From: SKVL01 sp051745565
Lineage (GTDB): Bacteria; Patescibacteriota; Minisyncoccia; Phycocordibacterales; CSBR16-193
Direction of reading: 5' to 3'
NCBI GenBank assembly: GCA_051745565.1
Contig: JBNJEF010000008.1
Location: 1-19,110, forward strand
DNA length: 19,110 nt
In this document: piece after piece, positions 6,318 to 13,333 of the stretch
Layout: every line of letters begins with the position of its first letter
Numbering within the stretch: position 1 is the first letter of the stretch
Made by a program: the position numbers and the translations under genes
The notes under the pieces: generated by a model
The model's database searches: none
Told to the model about the DNA's origin: nothing
What the model saw: the letters and a program-made list of their open reading frames with translations, nothing else

Positions 6318-6854
6318 TTAATTTTCTTTTTCTACTCCCGGCAAAAAAGAGATAGAATCAGGAGGAAGTAGTCTTACCAGGGGTCTTCCCACTATCAGGT
6401 CTCTTTTTAATATGCCCCATGCTCTGGAATCGGAACTTTCCTGGCGATTATCCCCAAGTACAAAATATTCCCGTTCTTCCAGCTCTGTTTTTTGAGGTCT
6501 TTGATGAGTGGCTATATTTTCCACGTAAGGCTCTTCAAGAGTTTTGCCTTCAGGGTGTTTTTTATTATATATAACAACTGAGGAATTAGTTATTTCTATT
6601 TCTTCGCCGGGTAAGCCTACAACGCGTTTTATGAAGAACTGTTTTTGGTCGTTTGGATATCTGAATACAATAACGTCACCTCTTTGAGGTTCTTTGAATC
6701 TGTAGGTTATCTGATCAACGATCAGATACTCTCCATGATCAAAGGTCGGATCCATTGAGGCACCGTTTACTATAAAGGGTTGAGCCACGAATACGCGAAC
6801 GGGAATCACTATAAGGAGTATGATAAGTACAAATTTAACGGTATCGCGTATCAT
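6318..6854 (-). CDS. lepB: Signal peptidase I
   Basis: LepB is a membrane serine protease that removes signal peptides of exported proteins. The 178-aa protein has one N-terminal membrane segment (about 5-24), catalytic Ser33 in NGASMDPTF, RGDVIVFRYP (58-67), catalytic Lys76 in FFIKRVVGLPGE, and the GDNRQESSDSRAWG box with both Asp residues. All type I signal peptidase boxes are intact and the length is normal. It would serve, among others, the pilin-like precursors at 14.6-16.9 kb. It has its own promoter (6863-6891) and almost no leader. The HisRS-like gene follows after 29 nt. Confidence 0.95.
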   Translation of the reverse strand: MIRDTVKFVLIILLIVIPVRVFVAQPFIVNGASMDPTFDHGEYLIVDQITYRFKEPQRGDVIVFRYPNDQKQFFIKRVVGLPGEEIEITNSSVVIYNKKHPEGKTLEEPYVENIATHQRPQKTELEEREYFVLGDNRQESSDSRAWGILKRDLIVGRPLVRLLPPDSISFLPGVEKEN

Positions 6855-6862
6855 TTGGGGCT

Positions 6863-6891
6863 ATTGTAATATAAATTCGCGAGCACTTCAA
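6863..6891 (-). promoter_or_regulatory. Promoter of lepB
   Basis: On the minus strand TTGAAG (6886-6891), 17 bp and TACAAT (6863-6868) are present. Only 8 nt separate the -10 from ATG 6854, so the transcript should start 1-2 nt before the start codon. The -35 overlaps that of pth on the other strand. Confidence 0.7.
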
Positions 6892-6915
6892 GCGAGGCCT
6901 TTTTGAGGGTAATAT
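6887..6915 (+). promoter_or_regulatory. Promoter of pth
   Basis: TTCAAG (6887-6892), 17 bp and TAATAT (6910-6915) are present. The start would be near 6922, giving a leader of about 8 nt with no SD before ATG 6930. The -35 shares CTTCAAG (6886-6892) with the lepB promoter. Confidence 0.5.
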
Positions 6916-6929
6916 GTTAATCTAAGATC

Positions 6930-7526
6930 ATGTTATATATTATCGGTTTGGGGAATTCTGGAGAAAAATACGAAAACACAAGACACAATGTCGGCTTTGT
7001 TACGGTTGATCTATTAAAAGATAACTGGGGTTTTGAGAGTTGGAGGTCGGATCGTTATGTTAATTCTTTTCTTTCTTGCGGTGAAGCAGAGGGGGAAGAA
7101 GTGGTTCTGGTAAAACCGAATACATACATGAATAATTCAGGTAAAGCCATAAGCGGTTTGTTAAAAAAAAGAGAAATGAGCGCGGATCAATGTGTGGTTA
7201 TCCACGATGAAATTGATCTGCCTTTAGGGTTTGTCAAGATGTCTTTTGCGAGAGGAGAAGGAGGGCACAAGGGTGTAAGGTCCGTGATCAATGCGCTTGG
7301 AACCAAAGATTTTCTAAGAATTAGAGTAGGTATACTACCTGAAGGATTGGAACAGGGCTCTCTCAAGAAGGTTGGAGGTAAGGGTGCTGTGGAGAGCTTT
7401 ATTTTGGGTAATTTTACCAGAGAGGAAAGAGAGGAGATAATAAAAGCCGGCGGGAGAGTAAAAGAGTATTTGGAAATAATAATAAGAGAGGGCAGGGAGA
7501 AAGCCATAAGTTCTTGTAAGGGTTGA
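6930..7526 (+). CDS. pth: Peptidyl-tRNA hydrolase
   Basis: Pth cleaves the ester bond of peptidyl-tRNA released from stalled ribosomes and recycles tRNA. The 198-aa protein has GLGNSGEKYENTRHNVGF (6-23) with Asn9 and catalytic His19, KPNTYMNNSG, the HDEIDLPLG segment with the catalytic Asp, GGHKGVRSVINALGT and FLRIRVGI. Length is normal. One deviation is Lys in GGHKG, where E. coli has the tRNA-contacting Asn of GGHNG. It is divergent from lepB and convergent with rpsA, and ends in a shared bidirectional terminator. Confidence 0.95.
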   Translation: MLYIIGLGNSGEKYENTRHNVGFVTVDLLKDNWGFESWRSDRYVNSFLSCGEAEGEEVVLVKPNTYMNNSGKAISGLLKKREMSADQCVVIHDEIDLPLGFVKMSFARGEGGHKGVRSVINALGTKDFLRIRVGILPEGLEQGSLKKVGGKGAVESFILGNFTREEREEIIKAGGRVKEYLEIIIREGREKAISSCKG

Positions 7527-7531
7527 AAACA

Positions 7532-7558
7532 AAAAGGGCCGTTTGAAACGGCCCTTTT
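7532..7558. terminator. Bidirectional terminator between pth and rpsA
   Basis: A 12-bp perfect stem with a TGA loop has AAAAGGGCCGTT (7532-7543) pairing with AACGGCCCTTTT (7547-7558). The terminal A/T tracts make it work in both directions. It lies 6 nt after the pth stop and 25 nt after the rpsA stop. Confidence 0.9.
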
Positions 7559-7583
7559 ATTGCTTTTTGATACTACTTTTTAC

Positions 7584-8864
7584 TTACGCTTTTTCCTCTT
7601 CTTCACCGGTATCTTCCTTTTCTTCCTCGGTTTTTACTTCTTTTTTGTCAGGAGATGCAACCTCTTTTTCTGCATCTTTGTTCGTGTAAGAGAGGGTCAT
7701 TTTCTGTTCTCCGGGGTCAAAATAAGTGATAACGAAGGGGTAAGTTTTTCCCAGTTCAAGTGTTTCTCTGAGTTTTTCCTCATTGCCGAATTCTGAGACA
7801 TGAACAAGACCGGCTACGCCCTCTTCTATGCTTGCCAGAGCTCCGTGCTTGTTGAATTTGATTATAACTCCTTCTACTTGCTGACCTTTTTGATATTTTT
7901 TAGCCGCCTCTTCCCAAGGATTGGATTTTAAGGCTTTTATGGAAAGAGATATCCTATCATCTTTTTTCTCTATCACCTTTACCTTGGTTTTCATTCCCAC
8001 AGAGAAAAGATCCCTGGGGTTCTCTACAAGTCCCCAGTCCAGTTCGGAAATGTGCACCAGACCTTCCAGGCCTTCTTCTAGTTTAACAAAGACTCCGAAG
8101 TCAACAATGCCGGTTATTTCTCTTTCCAATACATCGCCAACCGAGTATTTCTCCAATATGCCATCCTTTTCTTCTCCTTCGGTTTCACTCTTTTCCGAGA
8201 AGATGAGTTTGGCTTCACCCGGTGAGGCGGTGATGATGTAAACTTTTATTTTTTCTCCGACAAGTTTTCTTAATTCCTCCAGTATGCGATCCTTGTCGCC
8301 GTCTTCAACGTTGGGGTAATGTTCGGTGTTTAGTTGAGATGCGGGAAGAAATCCTTGAATACCCTGCCAGGTTAGTATGAGACCACCTTTATTGGCTTCC
8401 TCTACCGTAAGTTCAAAGGGAGTTTTGTTGGCGGCAGCTTCTTCCGCTTCTTCCCAAATAAGAACCTGACGTGCTTCTTTCAGAGATATCTCTGTATAGC
8501 CATTTTCATTTTTGGGATCGATCACTTTCCCCGATACCGTGTCTCCCAGGTTTATTTTGCGGATTATGTCACGTGCGTGCATAAGCTCACGCCCATATAT
8601 GACACCCGTACCGAAAGGTGCAAGGTCAACATAAACAGCCTGATTGTCTATGCTTATTACTGGTCCTTCAATTATGTCACCTTCTTCAGGAGGAGGGGGT
8701 GTTTCCTCCAAGATCTGTGCCATTGTTGTCCCTTTTTTTTCTTTTTTATATATCTGTTTCTGATCTTTTGGTTGATCAGAGGATCTGGTTAAGGTTTTAA
8801 TTCCTGATTGTTCTTCAAGATCAGAGTCTGATCCTTCAGAGATTATTGATTCTTGTTCATTCAT
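7584..8864 (-). CDS. rpsA: Ribosomal protein S1 (four S1 domains)
   Basis: S1 binds mRNA on the 30S subunit. From ATG 8864 the protein has 426 aa. After a short charged N-terminus come four S1/OB repeats: one starting EEGDIIEGPVISID, a second, shorter one ending WQGIQGFLPASQL, a third with GDVLEREITGIVDFGVFVKL and EGLVHISELDW, and a fourth with GQQVEGVIIKFNKHGALASI and AGLVHVSEFG. An acidic Glu/Lys tail follows. E. coli S1 has six domains; four is common in reduced or Gram-positive-type versions. The frame is open to 8921, but the -10 box at 8870-8875 lies inside that extension, so 8864 is the better start and the mRNA would be leaderless. It is transcribed divergently from the metallo-beta-lactamase-like gene. 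Confidence 0.9.
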   Translation of the reverse strand: MNEQESIISEGSDSDLEEQSGIKTLTRSSDQPKDQKQIYKKEKKGTTMAQILEETPPPPEEGDIIEGPVISIDNQAVYVDLAPFGTGVIYGRELMHARDIIRKINLGDTVSGKVIDPKNENGYTEISLKEARQVLIWEEAEEAAANKTPFELTVEEANKGGLILTWQGIQGFLPASQLNTEHYPNVEDGDKDRILEELRKLVGEKIKVYIITASPGEAKLIFSEKSETEGEEKDGILEKYSVGDVLEREITGIVDFGVFVKLEEGLEGLVHISELDWGLVENPRDLFSVGMKTKVKVIEKKDDRISLSIKALKSNPWEEAAKKYQKGQQVEGVIIKFNKHGALASIEEGVAGLVHVSEFGNEEKLRETLELGKTYPFVITYFDPGEQKMTLSYTNKDAEKEVASPDKKEVKTEEEKEDTGEEEEKA

Positions 8865-8869
8865 GATAA

Positions 8870-8878
8870 ATATAAGCA
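8870..8878 (-). promoter_or_regulatory. Extended -10 promoter of rpsA
   Basis: The minus strand reads TG-C-TTATAT (8878-8870), with only 5 nt between the -10 and ATG 8864. No clear -35 is present at 17 nt. The predicted transcript starts at or beside the start codon. Confidence 0.5.
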
Positions 8879-9038
8879 CATATGTCCGAAAAACATCATT
8901 TGTGGCCATTGAGCTCACCACTTGTTTGATTCGGGGTTAATATGTACCGTCTATTAATTTTTCTCGGGCAAGTATACCAGAAAAAAGTCTTTTTTGGCAA
9001 ATTTGGCCTGATCTCTTCTGTTATAAAAGCGGTTACGC

Positions 9039-9067
9039 TTTAAACGCCCCATTTTTTGTGCTAATAT
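9039..9067 (+). promoter_or_regulatory. Promoter of the metallo-beta-lactamase-fold gene
   Basis: TTTAAA (9039-9044), 17 bp and TG-C-TAATAT (9059-9067) are present. Nine nt separate the -10 from ATG 9077. A small inverted repeat, AAAGCG-GTTA-CGCTTT (9026-9041), abuts the -35 and could be an operator. Confidence 0.6.
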
Positions 9068-9076
9068 AAGAGGCAT

Positions 9077-9715
9077 ATGATCATCAATTTTGCCGGTTTG
9101 CAAACTTTCAAGATCCAGTTTGGGGATACGATAATCGCCGTCAATCCCGCTTCCAAGGAGTCTGATGCGGTCAAACAGCCCTTAAAATTTGGTGCCGATA
9201 TAACTCTTATCAGTTTGGATCATCCGGATTTTAACGGTTCGGATAACACTTTTAATAGTAATAAGACCCCGTTTGTAATAGACGGCCCGGGTGAGTATGA
9301 AGCGGGAGGTGTAACGATCACCGGTCTCGATTCCTTGGCTAATTATGAAGGTCGTCGGATAAATACAATATATACTTTAAGATTGGAATCAATGAATCTG
9401 TGTATTTTGGGGCCTCTTTGTGATGCCGATCTCTCTGCGGAGACACTTGAGAAGATAGACGGAGTGGACATTGTTTTTGTTCCTATTGGCGGAGAGAGCG
9501 TGATAGGTCCTGCTGAAGCCTACAAACTTTCCGTAAAACTTGAAGCTAAAGTTATAATCCCTTGTCACTATTTTGATGTTAATGATACCTGCGTTTCTGA
9601 TTTTATGAATGAGACAGGGGCCGATAAGAGCGCCATAATTGACAAATTTACAGTTAAAAGGAAGGACATAGAAGGGGTTAACGGAGAGGTTAAGATTCTT
9701 TCACCTATAAGATAA
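9077..9715 (+). CDS. Metallo-beta-lactamase-fold protein with a degenerate metal site
   Basis: The 212-aa protein follows the pattern of the UlaG-like, Lactamase_B_3-type hydrolases: FAGLQTFKIQFGDTIIAVNP, then the DGPGEYEAGGVTITG block (69-83), ILGPLCDADL (110-119), VPIGGESVIGPAEAYKLS, and IPCHYFD (161-167). The metal motif is eroded. Where H-x-H-x-D-H is expected, LDHPDF (47-52) keeps only His49 and Asp51. The usual HLGD is ILGP. His164 remains. It is therefore probably not a normal two-metal hydrolase, and no substrate can be named. There is no signal peptide. AGAGG sits 4 nt before the ATG, but the predicted transcript start (near 9074) would exclude it from the mRNA. A small membrane-protein gene follows after 4 nt. 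Confidence 0.75.
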   Translation: MIINFAGLQTFKIQFGDTIIAVNPASKESDAVKQPLKFGADITLISLDHPDFNGSDNTFNSNKTPFVIDGPGEYEAGGVTITGLDSLANYEGRRINTIYTLRLESMNLCILGPLCDADLSAETLEKIDGVDIVFVPIGGESVIGPAEAYKLSVKLEAKVIIPCHYFDVNDTCVSDFMNETGADKSAIIDKFTVKRKDIEGVNGEVKILSPIR

Positions 9716-9719
9716 GCTT

Positions 9720-10202
9720 ATGTTCTCTTTGATCGAGCGCTTACAAAATAAACCGAGACATAAGAGAAAGCTCATTGCTCTATCCTTTTCGGCCGGTTTC
9801 ACCTTCTTTATCTTTATTTTTTGGGCTTCGGGTATGTATCTCTACGGTGACCCTTCCTCGGTAGACGACTCCCCTGAAAGAGACGCCAGTCCTTTTAGGG
9901 TGATAAATAGGAATATTAGTAGTTTTGTAGGTGCGGTAGGTGAAACTTTTTCCGATGCTAATAAAGTGTTGGATAAAAACAATGTTTATGAGTTTTATGA
10001 AAATTCTGAGAATTCAACAGAAAAAGAAGAGAGTATTAAAAATTCAGATAAGGAGAAAAGTGAAGAGTCTGAGGTGAACAAGGAAAGAGTCTTTGACGTT
10101 GAAAATAAAGAAAGTCACACAGAAGAAGAGCCGGCGGAGGATTCGGAGGAAAACTTGGAGAAGGGAGAAAGTAATGAGGAGTACAAGGAAGAGGAATTTT
10201 GA
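9720..10202 (+). CDS. Single-pass membrane protein with acidic, low-complexity C-terminus
   Basis: I do not recognise a family. The 160-aa protein has a basic N-terminus (NKPRHKRK), one membrane helix at about 20-41 (FSAGFTFFIFIFWASGMYLYG), a short polar segment (45-90), and then a Glu/Lys/Ser-rich tail with almost no hydrophobic residues. The positive-inside rule places the N-terminus in the cytoplasm and the acidic tail outside. It begins 4 nt after the preceding stop and ends 40 nt before gyrA, so it is probably co-transcribed with the metallo-beta-lactamase-like gene. There is no SD. A role as a surface spacer or cell-wall-associated protein is only a guess. Confidence 0.6.
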   Translation: MFSLIERLQNKPRHKRKLIALSFSAGFTFFIFIFWASGMYLYGDPSSVDDSPERDASPFRVINRNISSFVGAVGETFSDANKVLDKNNVYEFYENSENSTEKEESIKNSDKEKSEESEVNKERVFDVENKESHTEEEPAEDSEENLEKGESNEEYKEEEF

Positions 10203-10211
10203 TATTTTAAC

Positions 10212-10220
10212 TGTTATAAT
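10212..10220 (+). promoter_or_regulatory. Extended -10 promoter before gyrA
   Basis: TG-T-TATAAT is a perfect extended -10. ATG 10243 lies 22 nt downstream, so the leader would be about 16 nt. The leader contains no SD. No convincing -35 is visible. Confidence 0.6.
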
Positions 10221-10242
10221 CATTAATTGATCATTTAGTGAT

Positions 10243-12747
10243 ATGAGTGCCAGAAATAAAAAGAACAAAAGAGATGAGGATAAAGTAATACCGCCGGAAG
10301 GCAGGAGTGTTATTCCTTATAACATAGTCAAGGAGATGAAAGAATCCTATCTTGACTATGCGATGTCGGTCATAACATCTAGGGCCCTACCGGATGTAAG
10401 AGACGGTTTAAAGCCGGTACACAGGCGTATTCTTTACGCGGCTCATAATATGAACCTTACGGCTAACGCCAAATTCCGAAAATCGGCGGCCATCGTTGGT
10501 GAGGTGTTGGGTAACTACCATCCTCACGGCGACAGTTCCGTTTATGATGCCTTGGCAAAAATGGCGCAGCCTTTTACATATAGGTATCCTTTGATAATCG
10601 GGCAAGGTAACTTCGGTTCAATTGATGGTGATTCCCCTGCAGCCATGAGGTACACGGAGGCAAAGATGTCAAAGTTGGCAGGAGAAGGGCTTAAGGATAT
10701 AGAGAAAGAGACTGTGGACTGGCGCTCCAATTATGACGGTACCAAACAGGAGCCGACGGTTTTGCCCACGACTTTCCCTAATCTTCTTGTTAATGGCACT
10801 TTAGGTATAGCTGTTGGTATGGCAACCAATGTCCCTCCACACAATATGAGAGAAATTGCTGACGCTGTTTCTTTTATGGTCAATAATCCCAAGGCTACGA
10901 CGGAGGATCTCATCGGTTTTGTTAAAGGCCCCGATTTTCCTACGGGAGGGGTTGCTTTTAATAAGAATGATATCCATAAAGCGTATGCCACCGGACGCGG
11001 AGGCATTGTTACCAGAGGTCATGCTTCCATAGAGGAAGGTCCTAATGGAAGCAGTTATATAAACATCTCCTCTATTCCTTACCGTGTGAACAAGGCCGAC
11101 CTTATAATGAAAATAGCTAATCTGGTAAAAGAGAAGAAGATAGAAGGAATAAAAGGCTTAAGAGATGAATCCACTAAAGATATAAGAGTAATAGTTGAGC
11201 TAAAGAATACCGCTCATCCCCAAACTGTTCTCAATACCATATATAAACATACCCCATTGGAGGACACTTTTTACGTCAATATGGTCGCCTTGGTGGACGG
11301 GGTTCCTCAGACTCTTTCTCTTAAGGGGATACTGGAGCAGTTCATAATCCATCGTTTTGAGGTTATCAGGCGTAGAACAGAGTTTGATCTGGCTAAGGCC
11401 AGGGACAGAGAACATATTCTTTTGGGGTTGAAAAAAGCCCTTGATCACATTGACGAGATAATCAAACTCATAAAGGCTTCAAAAGATACGAAGACCGCCC
11501 ATGCGAACCTGATGAAGGAATTCAAGTTCTCTGATAGGCAAGCTACAGCTATTCTGGAGATGCGTCTTCAAAAGTTGGCGGGATTGGAGAGACAGAAGAT
11601 AGAAGAGGAATTAGAAAATACTCAGAAGCTTATAAAAGAACTTGAGGCCATACTTAAAGATCCCAAAAAAGTTAGGGCTATAATAAGCGAAGAAACAGAA
11701 GAGTTGGCAGAGAAATATGGAGATGAACGCTTGACCACCATTTCTCCTCATAGTGCCAAATCATTTTCTCCCGAGGATCTTGTCCCCGATGAGGAAAATG
11801 TCCTGGTTATGACATCCGGCGGTTACATAAAAAGAACAAACCCGCAAGAGTATCGTACTCAGAAGAGAGGAGGAGTGGGGGCCATAGATATGAATACCAA
11901 AGAGGAGGATTTTGTTACCACCTTTTTGACTGCCTCAACTCACAGCGATCTTCTTTTCTTCTCTGATGCCGGGAAGGTTTACAAAATAAAGATGTATGAA
12001 ATTCCGGAGGGGAAGAGGTCCACAAAAGGTAAATCCATTATGAACTTTTTACCCCTGGCTTCAGATGAGAGGATAAATTCCGTCTTGGCAATGCCCAAGG
12101 ATATAAAAAAAGAAGAAGATTACTCGGTTCTTATGGTGACAAAGAGTGGAGTGGCAAAGAAGGTCTCAGCTCGTGATTTCTACGAGGTTCGCAAAAGTGG
12201 CCTGATCGCTATAAAGCTTAAAGCAGATGATGAATTTGTTTCCTCATCTTTCATAGGTCCCAAGGATTCAGCGGTGGTCAACACCTCTAAGGGCCAGACC
12301 ATAAGATTTAATTCCGAGGACATAAGACCGATGGGAAGAAGTGCGTCAGGTGTCCGTGCTATTAAGCTTAAAAAAGGCGATAGTGTTATAAGTGCTGATG
12401 TCGGAAGGGAAAATTATCAGGATCCCGTTCTTTTGGTTTTAACGGAAAATGGTTATGGTAAAAAAACATCTCTGTCGGAATATAAAATACAAAAGAGAGG
12501 CGGGTCAGGAATAAAGGCCGCTTCTATTAATGATCGTACCGGATCTCTGATAGTAGCCCGAGTGGTTGAAGAAGAAAAAGAGCTTATCGCAATTTCTAAA
12601 AAGGGAAATGTTATACGTATTACCGTTGATGAAGTGCCCAGGTTAGGAAGACAGACCCAAGGCGTAAAGATAATGAAACTTCGCCAGGGTGATGCATTGG
12701 CGGCCGGATGTGTTTATGGAGAGGTTGAGGATGTTGGTAACAAGTAG
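10243..12747 (+). CDS. gyrA: DNA gyrase subunit A
   Basis: GyrA is the DNA-breaking and rejoining subunit of gyrase (A2B2), which introduces negative supercoils. The 834-aa protein starts with VIPYNIVKEMKESYLDYAMSVI. It has the quinolone-resistance region HPHGDSSVYDALAKMAQPF (93-111) with Ser98 and Asp102 at the E. coli Ser83 and Asp87 positions, both the sensitive-type residues. The catalytic tyrosine is Tyr137 in AAMRYTE. The long coiled-coil region (about 380-500) is followed by the six-bladed C-terminal wrapping domain. A GyrA box, QKRGGVG (540-546), argues for GyrA rather than ParC. A second box-like QKRGGSG (750-756) occurs in a late blade. gyrB is not in the window. Confidence 0.95.
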   Translation: MSARNKKNKRDEDKVIPPEGRSVIPYNIVKEMKESYLDYAMSVITSRALPDVRDGLKPVHRRILYAAHNMNLTANAKFRKSAAIVGEVLGNYHPHGDSSVYDALAKMAQPFTYRYPLIIGQGNFGSIDGDSPAAMRYTEAKMSKLAGEGLKDIEKETVDWRSNYDGTKQEPTVLPTTFPNLLVNGTLGIAVGMATNVPPHNMREIADAVSFMVNNPKATTEDLIGFVKGPDFPTGGVAFNKNDIHKAYATGRGGIVTRGHASIEEGPNGSSYINISSIPYRVNKADLIMKIANLVKEKKIEGIKGLRDESTKDIRVIVELKNTAHPQTVLNTIYKHTPLEDTFYVNMVALVDGVPQTLSLKGILEQFIIHRFEVIRRRTEFDLAKARDREHILLGLKKALDHIDEIIKLIKASKDTKTAHANLMKEFKFSDRQATAILEMRLQKLAGLERQKIEEELENTQKLIKELEAILKDPKKVRAIISEETEELAEKYGDERLTTISPHSAKSFSPEDLVPDEENVLVMTSGGYIKRTNPQEYRTQKRGGVGAIDMNTKEEDFVTTFLTASTHSDLLFFSDAGKVYKIKMYEIPEGKRSTKGKSIMNFLPLASDERINSVLAMPKDIKKEEDYSVLMVTKSGVAKKVSARDFYEVRKSGLIAIKLKADDEFVSSSFIGPKDSAVVNTSKGQTIRFNSEDIRPMGRSASGVRAIKLKKGDSVISADVGRENYQDPVLLVLTENGYGKKTSLSEYKIQKRGGSGIKAASINDRTGSLIVARVVEEEKELIAISKKGNVIRITVDEVPRLGRQTQGVKIMKLRQGDALAAGCVYGEVEDVGNK

Positions 12748-12769
12748 TTATAGAAAGCATTGATTTTCG

Positions 12770-12778
12770 TGTTACAAT
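12770..12778 (+). promoter_or_regulatory. Extended -10 promoter of the methyltransferase gene
   Basis: TG-T-TACAAT ends 6 nt before ATG 12785, so transcription should start at the A of the start codon. It lies between the gyrA stop (12747) and the methyltransferase. A good -35 is absent. Confidence 0.6.
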
Positions 12779-12784
12779 ATTTTC

Positions 12785-13321
12785 ATGTCTATCTTCGTTG
12801 ATCCGCGTAAGGCTATAGAAGCATTAAGTCTGAGTTCAGGAATGCAGGTAGCTGACGTAGGTTGCGGTGTTGGTCATTATACTTTGGCTTTAGCCGATAA
12901 GCTTCAAGGTGAGGGGGGAGTTTACGCAATTGACGTAAGGAAGAATGTTTTGGAGAAAGTTGCCTCGGAAGCTAAAGAGAAAGGCTTCTCCAATATTGAA
13001 GTGATTTGGGGAGATGCTGAAAAAGAAGGCGGAACTCGTCTTGCCAATGATTCGGTGGGAGCAGCTGTTGCTTCCAATATCTTTTTCCAGACGGAGGACA
13101 AAGAAGCATTGGCCAAAGAAATAGCGAGAATAGTTTCCCCCGGAGGAGAGGTTTTGATAATTGATTGGATAAATTCTTTTGGAGGATTGGGTCCTCCGGA
13201 GGAACATATTGTTTCTTCCGAGAGGGTAAAAGAAATATGCGAGCCCTTTGGTCTTGTTTTTCAAAGAGAACATAAAACGGGCGCGCATCATTATGAGTTA
13301 CTTTTTAAAAAAAGATCATAG
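12785..13321 (+). CDS. Class I SAM-dependent methyltransferase
   Basis: The 178-aa single-domain protein has the Rossmann SAM-binding motif I VADVGCGVGHYT (22-33), acidic motif II VYAIDV (46-51), IEVIWGDAEK (70-79), and a motif IV region around SVGAAVASNIFFQTEDK, followed by IARIVSPGGEVLIIDW. This resembles UbiE/ArsM-type small methyltransferases. The substrate cannot be read from the sequence. It has its own extended -10 after gyrA and is probably leaderless. Its stop at 13319-13321 directly abuts the -10 box of the next gene. Confidence 0.88.
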   Translation: MSIFVDPRKAIEALSLSSGMQVADVGCGVGHYTLALADKLQGEGGVYAIDVRKNVLEKVASEAKEKGFSNIEVIWGDAEKEGGTRLANDSVGAAVASNIFFQTEDKEALAKEIARIVSPGGEVLIIDWINSFGGLGPPEEHIVSSERVKEICEPFGLVFQREHKTGAHHYELLFKKRS

Positions 13322-13327
13322 TATAAT
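13322..13327 (+). promoter_or_regulatory. -10 box of the solute-binding-like gene
   Basis: A perfect TATAAT begins on the base after the upstream stop codon and ends 6 nt before ATG 13334. This predicts a leaderless mRNA. The -35 region (TACTTT-like) is weak. Confidence 0.55.
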
Positions 13328-13333
13328 TTTCTT

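Noticed and set aside
10243..12747. ParC instead of GyrA
   Set aside because: A GyrA box (QKRGGVG, 540-546) and a full-length wrapping domain favour gyrase A.
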